Positions 20,070 through 30,639 of a DNA stretch of 64,000 nt are shown piece by piece (position 1 is the stretch's first letter; each line of letters opens with the position of its first letter). The DNA is from Dromiciops gliroides (lineage: Eukaryota > Chordata > Mammalia > Microbiotheria > Microbiotheriidae). The translations under genes and the position numbers were made by a program. The stretch lies in the NCBI RefSeq assembly GCF_019393635.1, contig NC_057867.1, positions 2,412,889 through 2,476,888 of the forward strand, written 5' to 3'. The notes under the pieces were generated by a model that was not told the DNA's origin, did no database searches, and was given only the letters and a program-made list of their open reading frames with translations.

Positions 20070-21340
20070 AAAATGGCTAGAACAAAATAAAGTCTAGTGG
20101 ACCCCAGGTCTAGACAGAATGAGCAACTGAGGCAGTCACCCACACGACAGCAGGTCACCAGGCAGGAATTCTAGGCAACAAAGGGTTAAAGTTATCTGGT
20201 GCAGGCTAGGCTGATTATGAAACAGCCAAGGAGTCCAGTGAAAATAAAATACAAATTTAAAAAATCCCACTTAGCAAAGTACACTCTGGCCCCAATCTCC
20301 CCTCAGGGTTCCTGGGAGGATCTTTCTTTGCTGCCATCAACTGAGCCCTAAATGATCATGTTCTCCCTCTTCCTCTCCACCCCCCTCACTATTAGTTGTC
20401 TGTAACCTGCAGCTCAGTTCCATTAACATCGATTAACTTTTACCGAGGGATATTTGCAGAGAAGATACAACACAAAGGCACAAAGACTTTGACTTTTACT
20501 CAATACCCGAGGGCACATTCTCCCCAGCCCACCTAGTTCTCTGGGGAAAATTGACCCAAATTTAACTCATTTCCTACATAGCATTGATCCCACCAAGTTC
20601 ATGTCCAAATGCAGCCGCTGATGATGACAAGTCCTTGTCCCAGCTACCACTGGGCTGGGTCTCAAAGGTTATTCCTTGCTCCTTGGAGCATTGATGCTGA
20701 ACTGCCTACAAATGCCAGATATTGGGAGGCTGGTTCACAGCTCTCCCTTCACCTAAAATGAAAGAACCAGTTTCGAGGAGCCAGACAGAATCTCTGAAGC
20801 TTTGGTCTTTAGGGCCTTTTTGAAGTCATCCCCAATTTCAACTACATAGTCACTCAAAACGGCTTTTCCTTACCACATGGTTAGCAGACCCGAACCAGTT
20901 ATGGAATGTCTACACCTGCTCCAAGGCATTTTAATTACACATCATCACTAATCTCCCAGAAGCAGACTCCCTAAACTCTTCCATGTGGCAAGCCACTATC
21001 ACAGCATGTGCTGGTTCCATTATGGCCACAAGAAAATTTCCCAGAACTATTAAGATCAGGGGACGGATGATAGACTGATAGAATTCATCAGATGCCACCG
21101 GAGGAAAATGTCAGTTTCAAGGCATCCAGACACATTGTTGTCAAACTCTAGACCTTCATTGATAAAGTGAAGATTTGCTAACAAATGAAAAATCACTTAT
21201 CAAGGAACTCTTATCTTAATTGCACAGCATTATTCACTGAATGTGAGAAAAGACAGAAAAAGGTAGGACATAGCTTATCAAAAATCAAAAGAAATTAGGT
21301 TTCATATCAGAATCTTCCACCAGCTAAAATATTTGAACAA
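20070..21340. other. Unassigned 1.3-kb block
   Basis: I recognise no L1, L2, SINE or gene here. The base composition is mixed and the sequence lacks long simple tracts. It may be single-copy intergenic DNA or an old LTR or DNA element I cannot name. Confidence 0.3.
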
Positions 21341-21342
21341 AG

Positions 21343-21395
21343 AATATATATATATACATATATATATATATACACATATATATACACACACATAA
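21343..21395. repeat. (TA)n/(CA)n microsatellite
   Basis: Alternating ta with scattered ac steps (tatatatatacatatatatatatatacacat type). Confidence 0.9.
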
Positions 21396-21819
21396 ACATT
21401 CTTTATTCTGTTCATCATTTCCAAACATTTCTACAGAAAAAGAAAAACATGTTGAAGCCTTTGATATGCAAATGAACCCAGGAGCAAATCTCCAGGTGAT
21501 TTCTAGAGGAGCCTAGGCATACAAACCAACAGTGACTTTCAGAAAATAGGTTACAAAATGACCATAAAGATAAGATGGAACAATCTGTTGCCTAATAGTA
21601 CATAATGCTGCTTGGAGGTTGTGGCCTAAGATCCCTCGCAGCTCTGCACTTCTGTGTTCATTCTGCATCCTGCCTGCTGTGACATCCCATGTCTTGTCAC
21701 TACTAATCTTCAGTCTCTCACAGGCCACTAAGCCTGGCTGTATTTACACTAGCTCTGTCTAACTGATGCCCTGCTTCACCCAGCCATGTTTCTCCTCAAC
21801 TTTCTCTGATCCTTTGGTC

Positions 21820-21970
21820 AAATCGGGTCAGCAGATCTAGGTTCCAAATCTAAGCCCTGATAAATGCTGCCTGTGTGACCGTGGACAAATCCTTTAACTT
21901 CTCTGCAAAGTGAAGGGGTTGGACACAGGGCATCTGAAGTCCTTTCTAGCTCTAGAGCCACGATTATGGT
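21820..21970 (+). repeat. MIR-like ancient SINE
   Basis: 'ctaggttccaaatctaagccctgataaatgctgcctgtgtgaccgtggacaaatcctttaacttctc', then 'aagtgaaggggttggacac' and 'gtcctttctagctctagagc' follow the MIR order closely. Confidence 0.75.
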
Positions 21971-21974
21971 AAAT

Positions 21975-22222
21975 CAATTATTGTTGTTGTTGTTCAGTCG
22001 TGTCCAATTGTCCCTGACCCCATTTGGGGTTTTTTGGGCAGAGATACTGGAGTGCTTGGCCATTTCCAGCTCATTTTACAAATGAGGAAACAGAGGCAAA
22101 CAGGATAAAGTGACTTGTCCAGGGTCACACAGCTAGGAAGTGTCTGAGGCCAGATTGGAACTCAGGAAGATGAGACTTCTTGACTCCAAGCCCATTGCTC
22201 TAGCCACCGAGCCACCTAGATG
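21975..22222 (-). mobile_element. RTE-tailed SINE (BovB-like tail)
   Basis: 'ttgttgttgttgttcagtcgtgtccaattgtccctgacccc', 'agatactggagtgcttggccatttcc' is the RTE/BovB-type 3' tail shared by marsupial RTE-mobilised SINEs. A reversed tRNA/CORE body follows ('gtcacacagctaggaagtgtctgagg' to 'gccaccgagccacctag'). Confidence 0.75.
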
Positions 22223-22732
22223 AAGGAAAAGAAGAAAAAGAATCAAGACAAAGAACCAAACAAAAAAAACCTGGAAAAACCCCCAACCATTCGTAAAGAG
22301 TGTGATTAAGAACTAATTTTCAAAATCTTTGGAAAATTCCAAATCTGAAGAGATGGACGGGAAATCCACTAGAGCTTCCTTCCCCCAGAGCCAGCCCCTG
22401 GGTCCCATTATCTTTGGTCTCTCCCATTTCCTGACAGTGTCCTTCTCTCTCAATGTGCCTCACTTGCCGAGCTGGAGAAGAGGTGAACTGGACATCTCTG
22501 CAAGCACTCTCTCCTTCTAGATGCCCTCTGCTTCCTTGGTGTTTGGGACTCCTCTCCCTGGGCCGACCTTTCTATGTCCTGACGCGAGATTTCCCCTCCC
22601 AGAGCACAATTTCAAGAAAGCTCTAGCCATATTTCATTTCATTATCTCCTTTTTCAGCCCCTTCTTCTACAACCTCTTCATTCACTATCCACCTGGACTA
22701 CTCACTCCCAAGGCAGATGGGGGAGGGGGGAG

Positions 22733-22940
22733 GGAGGCTGCAATGGATTGAGCACTGAACCTGGAGTCAGGAAGACCTTAGTTCAAATCCAACTTCAGAC
22801 ACTTAGTAGCTGTGTGACTCTGCCTCAGTTTCCTCAACTGTAAAATGGGGGGAAATAGCAGTCCCTACCTTCCCAGATTCTTGGGAGGATCGAATGAGAG
22901 AATATTTCCAAAGTGCTTAATAAACGTTGGCTTTCTTCCT
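22733..22940 (+). mobile_element. CORE-SINE (MAR1-like) with L2-type tail
   Basis: A tRNA-like head (tgcaatggattgagcactgaacctggagtcaggaagacc), CORE body, 'cctcagtttcctcaactgtaaaatgggg' and tail 'aagtgcttaataaacgttgg' make a nearly complete, older SINE class distinct from the short WSINE1-like copies. Confidence 0.8.
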
Positions 22941-23174
22941 TCCTTGTGCCCCTCCATGTGTGTGGTTTTCCCATAACAATGTAAGAGGTCATAAAACGTC
23001 ACTTTTTTCTGTTTGTGTACCCCCAGGGCTTGGTGCAATGATTGACATGTGGTAAATACTTAATGAATATTTTCCCTCCTAGTTCAACATCCTTGGCCCA
23101 CTCACTGCTGGTGAAGGTTCCCCAGGGGCCTTGGCACTTCTGCTTTTCTCTAGCCTCTCTTTCTCAGAAGTGGC

Positions 23175-23435
23175 TACTCTGATCAAGACAACTCCAAAGG
23201 ACTCATGGAGAAAAAATGTTCTCTACCTCCAGAGAGGGAACTGATGAACTCAGAGTGCAAATGGAAATACACTTTTCTCACTTTATTTTTCTTGCTTTGA
23301 AAACTAGGCCTAATATGGACATATGTTTTGCATGCTTTCACATGTCTAATTGATATTATAATGCTTGCCTTCTCCGTGGGCAGGGGAGGGAGTGGGGAGG
23401 AGGGAGAGAATCCAAAGAACACTTTTAATAAATAA
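23175..23435 (+). mobile_element. L1 3'-UTR relic
   Basis: 'gactccaaaggactcatggagaaaaaatgttctctacctccagagaggga', 'tgcttgccttctccgtgggcagg' and the A-rich end at 23425 are a diverged L1 3' terminus. Confidence 0.6.
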
Positions 23436-23444
23436 GAAATTAAA

Positions 23445-23578
23445 ATGATTGTGTATGTGTGTACAAATGTATGTGTGCATGTAGATGAACATATGCCTGT
23501 CTGTTCATATGTATGCATACGTGAATGTATTGTACGAATGTATGTATGCATGTGTGTGCGTGTGTGTGTGTATATACT
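23445..23578. repeat. (TG)n/(TATG)n microsatellite
   Basis: Imperfect tgtgtatgtgtgtac and tatgtatgcatg repeats over about 130 bp. Long open frames across it are an effect of the repeat. Confidence 0.9.
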
Positions 23579-24039
23579 TTCTTTCTTGATGATCTTAAGA
23601 TTAGTGGGTTCAACAATCATCTCCATGCAGACGACTCCCAAATCTACATGTTGTGAAAGCAGAGAAACAGGCATTGGGCTTTCCCTCTCTCTTTCCCCCT
23701 ATAATCCCCAAATCTTTAGCACACATTTGACAGTTTATGTCCTGAATTCATCAGTCCCAACAGCTTCCTGGCCTTTGGACCTCCCGGCATGGGGAGGGGC
23801 ATGGGGGGGAGGAAGTAGTAGCCCAAGGGCCTTCTCTGGCTTCCTTTTTCTTCAGATCAATTCCCCCTTTGCCAGGACCATAGCAGCAGCTGCTGGGGCA
23901 GGGGGGAGGGGCAAGGAGGGGCTCTGCTTGCCTCAAGTCTCTCTGTTCAGCCACCAAAGAGCAGGACCAACCATGCCCCTTACCATATGGCTCCAACCTC
24001 TCTACCAAAGCTAATTACACATGACTTTCCTTGAACCAA

Positions 24040-24295
24040 ACTGACGAGCTTGCTCTTTTCCACCATTCCATTTCCCACCTCTACATCTTTGTACAGGCTG
24101 TCCCTCATGCCTGGAATGCTCTCTGTATTGACCTTTTATCAGACAGATGCCTTGTCTTATTTCTCCAGTTGTTGCTGTCCTCCCCTCAAATTACTTTGTA
24201 TTTGTTTTGATTATATTCTGTACTTGTATATCTAGGTACAATAGAATATAAGCTCCTTGAGGCCAGGGACTATTTCTTTCTTTAAAAAAAAATGT
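24040..24295 (+). repeat. L2 LINE 3' end
   Basis: 'caggctgtccctcatgcctggaatgctctctg', 'tactttgtatttgttttgattatattctgtac', 'aatataagctccttgaggccagggac' is the classic L2 3' end. Confidence 0.85.
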
Positions 24296-24899
24296 CCAGA
24301 ATAATGCTATAGGACAATTCCTGGAGCAGCAGAACCCACAAAAGAATGGGCTGAGATTATTTTTCCAGGCAAGGATGGCTTAGAAGGTCATCAGGAGGGG
24401 GCTGCTCTCCTGGGGTGGGAGTGGAGCCCAACCCCGAGGTCATGCTGACACAGATCCAGTCCCAGGCAGGCCTCGCCAGAGGAAGAGACCCCCGGAGCCT
24501 CTGAATCAGCTGCAGCGCCAGTGTCGTCTGGAACTAAGCTCACAGTCTGGTGAAAGGGCTGAGCGGTTGGCTGGGGGGCAGGAAGGGGGAGAGATTACAG
24601 GGGTCTCTGCTGGTGTTGAGGTGGAACTTGGGTGTTTCACCCCTGCTGGGAACCAGGAAGTAGGCTTGAGTAGTGGTGGTCCAGGTGGGGGAGGGGAACA
24701 GGCTTGTTGGAGCTAACAACCACAGAACATAAATTTTTGCTGCCTGCTTAATTAGCAAGTTGGCCTGGGGTTATCTATGGACCAGAGAACAGGCCAGGTG
24801 AGTGAAGAACCTGCCCTTCCTTAAATTGTACCACCTTAGACCCCCTAAAGTTTGGGACAGTGCAGCATGGAAGCAGTGCCCCGCTTTAAGAAAAAAAAA

Positions 24900-25130
24900 T
24901 CCAATACCTAGCATATCTCCTGGCACGTAATAGTCACCAAATAAATGCTCATTCAATTGAATTGCTGAATTTATATATGTGTCTTACTAGACTACTTACT
25001 AGACTGTAACTTTCCTGAAGGCAGGGCCAGGTCTTATCTAACTTTGTATTTCTCTAAACCCTCAGCACAGTGCTCTGTATAAGGTAGGTGCTCATTGAGT
25101 TTTTGGTAAATTGAAATGAATTATTATCAT
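24900..25130 (+). repeat. L2 tail fragments
   Basis: Two tandem-like L2 3' ends: 'cctagcatatctcctggcacgtaatagtcaccaaataaatgctcattcaattgaa' and 'tttcctgaaggcagggccaggtctt...cctcagcacagtgctctgtataaggtaggtgctcattgag'. Confidence 0.7.
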
Positions 25131-25156
25131 TTCTACCTGGAAATCAGGCATTTATT

Positions 25157-25312
25157 TTGTTGTAGTTGGGGGGGGGGAGATTCAATCAGGGTTAAGTGAC
25201 TTGCCCAGGGTCACACAGCTAGTAAGTGTCAAGTGTTTGAAGTTGAATTTGAACTCAGGTCCTCCTGGATCCAGAGCCAGTGCTCTATCCACTGTGCCAC
25301 CTAGCTGCCCCC
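25157..25312 (-). mobile_element. Marsupial SINE (WSINE1-like)
   Basis: Reversed body from tcagggttaagtgac to ctagctgccccc. Target duplications aaatcaggcatttatt (25141-25156) and aaatcagatatttatt (25313-25328) differ at two bases. A (G)n tract replaces part of the T tail. Confidence 0.9.
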
Positions 25313-25317
25313 AAATC

Positions 25318-25435
25318 AGATATTTATTAAGTACCTACTATGTGCCAGCTACTGTGCCAAGCATGATCCCTACTCTGAAGGAACTCCCAGTCCCATGGGG
25401 GAGACAACATGTAAATAACAGGATGCAGCCAGAAC
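25318..25435 (-). repeat. L2 3'-end relic
   Basis: 'tatttattaagtacctactatgtgccagctactgtgccaagcatgatccctactctgaaggaactcccagtcccatgggggagacaacatg' is the reversed L2 3' terminus. Confidence 0.7.
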
Positions 25436-25544
25436 TGAAGGTTCAGCTTGACACATATGGTTTCCAGGTTGGAGCTGAGTGGCCTCCTTTTGTCTTCCCC
25501 AACTTCCTGGGCTCTTTCTGAGCCTCTAAGGCCTCTTGGTTTAT

Positions 25545-26400
25545 CCTGCCATAGTCCAATACACGATAAAAGAAACTAAAGCAGAGCTCAGTGCTGATAG
25601 CACTTTATTAAAGGGTCTGTGGCCCCCTCTAAGGAAGTGGACCTCAGATTTTCCTCATGACCTGAAGTACCCCCTTAGTCTTATAGTGCTTGATACTCAG
25701 AGACACAGAAGGGGCAAAGCAAAATACAGATCTTGCTCTTGACCCTCCAGGAGGGTCAGAAATGATGCATCAGCATGGGTAGCCACATGGGGGCAAGGCA
25801 AGGGAGATCTTGGCTGACTAAGTGGTCCTAAGATGGGCCCCTCCTCATGATGGGCAAGAGAGGGTGGTCTGGAGGCACCAAAATAGGTTGGGAGAATGTG
25901 GGACTTTCCGTAGCACATTAGGACATCCCACGCACACTGGGCTTGATCTGGTGATTAAGCAAAAGAGGCTGGATGCCCGCAGTCCTGCCATCTTCTCGCC
26001 CACATTGGCCTTGGCCCTACAGCCAAAATGTCCCCTAGTCAGCATTCTTGTGGTAGGCAAGTGAACTTTATAATAACAAGCTAGGGAACTTATAGCTTGT
26101 AGTTTAAAGCTTGGGGTCTATTATAAGAAAGAATCTATCTTATCTAATCATCCCAAAATATAATATATATAAAATATGTATTCATATATATAGTTCTTAT
26201 ATTAATATTATTTGACTAGAATGCCTAGATGTCACTAGATGTCCTTGCAGGTTTCAGGTGAGGTGTATTAGCTGACTTGGGGAAACCCCAAGTTGGGCCT
26301 ATTAGTGTGTGGGGGGCTAAGAATGGGTCCTCCCCTTCTGGGAAACAATGTGTCCCTAAGCGGCCCTAACCTGGGGCCCAGCGATGCCACCCCCAGGCCC
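25545..26400 (-). mobile_element. Possible solo-LTR fossil (tentative)
   Basis: On the minus strand AATAAAGTGCTATCAGC lies about 60 nt from a plausible end, preceded by a GC-mixed stretch with a TATAAG-type box. This resembles the R/U5 part of an LTR. I could not define both ends or a target duplication, so family and limits are uncertain. No viral coding part is visible. Confidence 0.25.
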
Positions 26401-26811
26401 CCAAGGGAACATGAACTCTAACAGCAAAGGAAAGCTCCCATACAGACCCCCAAAGGACTTGCAGGGAAGGGGCAATCAAATATCAGTGCATGATATGAAA
26501 GGAGAAATCCGAAGACTTTGGAGCAAAGCCAGGATGGACAATCTATGTGTTGAGTGTGGTGACATGAAAGGAAATCCACCCTGAAAGTCTCTAGAACTCT
26601 CCCCAGCATAGCAGCCAAGGACCGAGAGTCAGTGCGCAGCAGAAAGAAGCAGATTCCCCTCCTGGCCCTTTCCCTCAGCTCAGGTGACAGCAAAGGAGGT
26701 AGTTCCAGATGGTGAGCTGCTGCTGAGGTACATGTGCTAATACCTTGTTACCACATTGGTATTTTCTCATCTGGGACTCTATCCCATGACTGTATCAACT
26801 CCTCTGGGGAG

Positions 26812-26836
26812 GAGGAGGAGGAGGAGGAGGAGGAGG
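26812..26836. repeat. (GGA)n microsatellite
   Basis: About eight perfect gga units. Confidence 0.95.
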
Positions 26837-26889
26837 GAACCAAGTGAACCTAGTTGCTTTTTCTGAGTCAGAAGAGGTTCTCTGATACC

Positions 26890-27020
26890 ACCTGCATGGC
26901 TTAATGCATTAGGAGGGCCGGACCAGAGTTTTTGTCTTTCTTTGTATCCCTAGCACTTAGCACAATGCCTGGAACCTAGTAAGTGTGTTGGCTGCCTGAA
27001 AGAGCAAGGGTTTAATAAAG
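26890..27020 (+). repeat. L2 tail
   Basis: 'tttgtctttctttgtatccctagcacttagcacaatgcctggaacctagtaag' followed by 'tttaataaag' is an L2 3' end. Confidence 0.7.
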
Positions 27021-27035
27021 GGCTTTTTCCATTTC

Positions 27036-27197
27036 CTTTTTTTATTTCTTTTTTCTTTTTTTTTTTTTGGTGGGACAATGAGGGTTAAGTGACTTGCTCA
27101 GGGTCACACAGTGTCAAGTGTCTGAGGTCAGATTTGAACTCAGGTCCTCCTGAATCGAGGGCCAGTGATTTATCCACTGCACCACCTAGCTGCCACA
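27036..27197 (-). mobile_element. Marsupial SINE (WSINE1-like)
   Basis: A long T-rich run, gtgggacaatgagggttaag, then the reversed body to ctagctgccac. Target duplication tttttccatttc on both sides. It lies directly at an L2 tail. Confidence 0.9.
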
Positions 27198-27849
27198 GTT
27201 TTTTCCATTTCTTCACTCAAAGGTGACCCCAAGGTTTCTTCCACAGGAGAATGGCTATTTGAGGGGGAAAGCCTGTTTGAGCCTGTTGGCTATGAGGTGT
27301 CAATGTAACAATAACTTCCACTCTTTAATCTTCTCATAACAAGCCCCTCACGTTAAAGGCAAGGAAACAAGTTAAGCAGAGAAGTGTGGTGTCCAAGGGC
27401 ACATATCAAGTGAATGGCAGAGATGGATGAGTCTCCCACAGCACAACTGTCCAATCCATGAAGCTGGCCTCTCTCACGCTCTTTCCTAAGGGAATTGAAA
27501 TATCAGCACTGTGTGTTATAGTATAGGCTCCCCAGGCTTTTGTGGGCCTGCTTAGGGCAAGGGAAGGTTCTCCTACACTCCCGGGCAGCTTGAGTCAATA
27601 TGACAAAGATCATCTTAAGGGCCTGCTGTGTGTTGAGGCTATGAAGTTTAAGAGGAAGTGCTGAATGATTCCAAATTCCAGGAAACTGGTTCCCATGCCC
27701 TCCCATTGCCACAAGGAGATGCCATCCATGACATGTTGCCTCTGCCTTCCTATCAGCCGCATCCTTCCCAGGCCTTTGCTTCCCCATGCAGGTGAGCCTG
27801 GTCTGCTGGCCTCTTCTCACTTCTCAGGCTCCTTTTGGTTTTCTGTCAC

Positions 27850-28200
27850 TTTCAGCTCCTAACATGCCCCCCACCCCAGGCCAGCCCACCCCTGCAAAGG
27901 GCCCCCTGGTGTGGGCTTGTCTGACACTCTGTTGTCTTGGTTCAAAGAAGGCTTTTCAGAATTCTTCGCCTCTGAGTCAATAACAGTGCTGCCCATTCAG
28001 CTGTGGTTGCCCTCCAAGGCTCTGGCCTGGGCCCCCTTCTCTCTCCCCCTATGACCTGTCTTGGTGATGTCATGAACTCCCATTGGTTCCATGATCAGCT
28101 TCCTAATCTATACATTCAGTTACCATTTGGACCTGTTACTCTATTGGAATGTTAGCTTTTTGTGGGCAGGCACTGTTTTTGTCTTTCTTTGTATCCACAG
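27850..28200 (+). repeat. L2 LINE fragment
   Basis: 'ggctctggcctgggcccccttctctctccccctatgacctgtcttggtgatgtcatgaactccc' and the tail 'tgttagctttttgtgggcaggcactgtttttgtctttctttgtatcc' are L2 ORF2 and 3' end pieces with an internal loss between them. Confidence 0.65.
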
Positions 28201-28204
28201 CTTT

Positions 28205-28975
28205 TGGTCTGTCTTTAAGCATTTATTAAACACCTACTATGTACCAGGCACTGTGATCAGCTCTGAAAATACAAAGAAAGGCAAAAACACAGCCCTTACC
28301 CTCTGGAAACTCACATTTTAAGGCGAGAGCTGGCAGGGGCTAGGGAGAGTACAGTGTGTAAATAACTAATTCTGTACAAGATGGAGACATGGTTCAAAGC
28401 AGGTGATCTCAGAGGACTAGCAAAGGCCTCTTGCACAAGGTGGCATTTGTGCCAAGTCTTTAAGGTAGCTAAGAGGTGGAGGTCAGGAGAGTGGGCATTC
28501 CAAGCATAGGGCACAGCCAGTGCAAAAATGAGGCAAGGGGAAATGAAATGCCATGTAGGAGGAACAGCAGGTGGGCCCATTTGGCTAGATCATCACATGC
28601 TTAAAGGGGAGGAAAGTGTAAGAAGATTGGCAAAGTTCAAAGGGTTGTGGTCGTGAAGATGCCAACCAAAAGATGGGAGATCCCTGCCCAAGGGGGCCCA
28701 GGAGCCCTGGAGTTCACAGAAGTGGGGCTAGGGAGAACATGGTCAGCCCTACACTTCAGCTGAAAAGCTATTCTACCCCACAGTCCAGCAGAGAGCCGAT
28801 AAAGGCCCACCCTAGTAAAGCAGGTGTAAGAGTGGAGAGATGTGGGAAGTGAGGGAGAGGGTGGAGTCAAGAAGCCCAGTGAGGCTGTGCGTCTGGGGGA
28901 TTGGGGGAATCGTGAGAGGGAAGTTGGGAAGAGGGGAGGGTTTGGGGAAAAATACAGAATTCTGTATTGGATACA
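28205..28975 (-). repeat. L2 LINE 3' copy
   Basis: It starts 'aagcatttattaaacacctactatgtaccaggcactgtgatcagc', passes 'gcacaaggtggcatttgtgcc...ggcattccaagcatagggcacagcc' and reaches 'gtggagtcaagaagcccagtgaggctg', the reversed L2 3' end and ORF2 C-terminal part. Confidence 0.75.
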
Positions 28976-28979
28976 ATAG

Positions 28980-29300
28980 CTAGTCAATAAGCATTCAGGA
29001 AGCAGTACCAGCTCCTAGGTACCAGGCACTGTACTGAGCACCATGGAGGCAAAGCAACAGCCCTGGCTGAGCCACCAAGGAGTGGAGACAGTGTATAAAG
29101 CATTATGGGAGTGAAGCATTATGGGAGCTTCAGACAGAACAGAGGGAAGGCAGGAAAGGCCTCCTTCACAAGCTGAGGCTTAAAGGAGGCCAGACCAGCC
29201 CAGAGGTGGGGGAGGTGAGGAAGCTAGGGGACAAAGTCGGAGTGCCAGGAGAGAGATAGAGTAGCAGGCCTGAGGATGGTAAGCAGACCAGGATCAAAGA
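28980..29300 (-). repeat. Second L2 3' copy, adjacent
   Basis: Another start 'gtcaataagcattcaggaagcag...gtaccaggcactgtactgagcacc' follows directly. 'ggaaaggcctccttcacaagctgaggcttaaaggaggcc' comes next in L2 order. Confidence 0.65.
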
Positions 29301-29329
29301 ATACTAGTAGGAAAATCAAACTGTTGGTG

Positions 29330-29618
29330 TTTGTCCTTCCTTCTCAAAGAGGCCCATGACATAGGGGTGATGTCGTGACTTGCAGTGAATTGGGTTTAAG
29401 TGCAAAGTCACCAATCTCACTCTGCTCCAGAGCCATCTGGGGCCAATGGCAAGACAGACATCAGGATGCCCAGACATGGCCCTGGATGTCTAAGACAATT
29501 GGGGCTAAATGACTTGCCCAGGGTCACACATAATAAGCGTCTGAAGTGAGATTTGAACTCAGATGCTCCCATCTTCAGGGCCAGTGCTCTAACTATCCAC
29601 TGCACCTAGCTACCCCTG
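29330..29618 (-). mobile_element. Older marsupial SINE
   Basis: 'caattggggctaaatgacttgcccagggtcacacataataagcgtctgaagtg...ccactgcacctagctacccc' is the reversed SINE body with small losses. The preceding 150 bp look like an RTE-type tail ('cttctcaaagaggcccatgacataggggtgatgtcgtgacttgcagtgaattgg'). Confidence 0.65.
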
Positions 29619-29869
29619 GAAGAGAGAAGAGGGAGCTCTCAGAGAACAGCCTCAGGTTTTTCAGTTAAGTCTGAGGCATTTGCTCTCAGTTAAGAGAATG
29701 GGAACTATTAAGGCTTGAGAAGAAACAAGAAAATTTAGAATAGCCACTGCAGAGAGTAAGATGGGGAATCAATGAGCAAGGAGGCCTGGGATTCTTGTGC
29801 TGCGCAGTGCCTGGCATACAGTTAGCACTTAGCAAATCCTTGCTGGTGGATGGATTGAGTGATAGCACT

Positions 29870-29985
29870 GTGGGCATGGGCATGGCTTCCCTTCTCTGGG
29901 CCTCAGTTTCCCTCTCTAGAAAATGGGGGGCTTGGACTAAGGGACCTCTTCCAGCTCTCATTCCTGTGATCCTGTTACATTCCCA
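29870..29985 (+). repeat. MIR-like fragment
   Basis: 'ctctgggcctcagtttccctctctagaaaatggggggcttggactaagggacctcttccagctctcattcctgtg' is the MIR 3' half. Confidence 0.75.
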
Positions 29986-30048
29986 AAGCTATGGATCCCC
30001 TGCACATCATTTGGAAAACCAGTGAGAAGCAGGAGTAGCCCAAGCCTT

Positions 30049-30050
<2 letters not shown>

Positions 30051-30105
<55 letters not shown>
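30051..30105. repeat. (AC)n microsatellite, about 27 units
   Basis: A perfect AC tract of about 54 bp, the longest uninterrupted CA repeat in the window and a likely polymorphic marker. Confidence 0.97.
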
Positions 30106-30108
<3 letters not shown>

Positions 30109-30464
30109 CAATGGGAGGAGAGGAGGCTGAAGGAGGCAAGAGAAGAGCCAGGCCAGAGCGGTCTGACAGGAGCTAAACAGCACATGATCCCCAGAGTCCA
30201 AAGCTCTACAGGAAGGTCAAGTGGAGCCAGGCCAGCGCAAAGACCCTTGTAGGGCTCCCAGATGCCCCTCCCAAGCCTGGGAGGTCAGTCAGCAGTACAA
30301 GGGTTATCAGCTTCAAGTTCCAGGAGAGGCCAGGGGACTTGTCCATATTCACACGTACAGTGGGCACAGCTTCTGGCCACTGCATGAATGTGCCTAAGAT
30401 AGTGTGGTCAGTCAACAGCACACTGTGAGCTCACGTTCCCACACCTCTCAGGTTCCCTTGTTCT

Positions 30465-30600
30465 GGAGTCCGAGGGCCTAGGTTCAAATCCGCTCCCTGA
30501 TACTTGCTGGACACTCTACCTCCCCTCGCCTCCATTTCCTCCTGTGTCATTGGAAGGAGTTAGTCTCAATGGTTCCTTCCAGCTTAAGAACCAAGACTTG
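30465..30600 (+). repeat. MIR-like fragment
   Basis: 'gagtccgagggcctaggttcaaatccgctccctgatacttgctgg' through 'tggttccttccagcttaag' follows MIR order. Confidence 0.65.
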
Positions 30601-30639
30601 AGGAAGGACGGTTGCTCTCCAAACAAAGGAGGACATCAT

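Noticed and set aside
26384-26584. A small open frame with a Cys pair (CVECG) that might be a zinc-finger or gag-type relic
   Set aside because: It is only 66 codons, holds no complete zinc knuckle, and no adjacent viral or host motif supports it.
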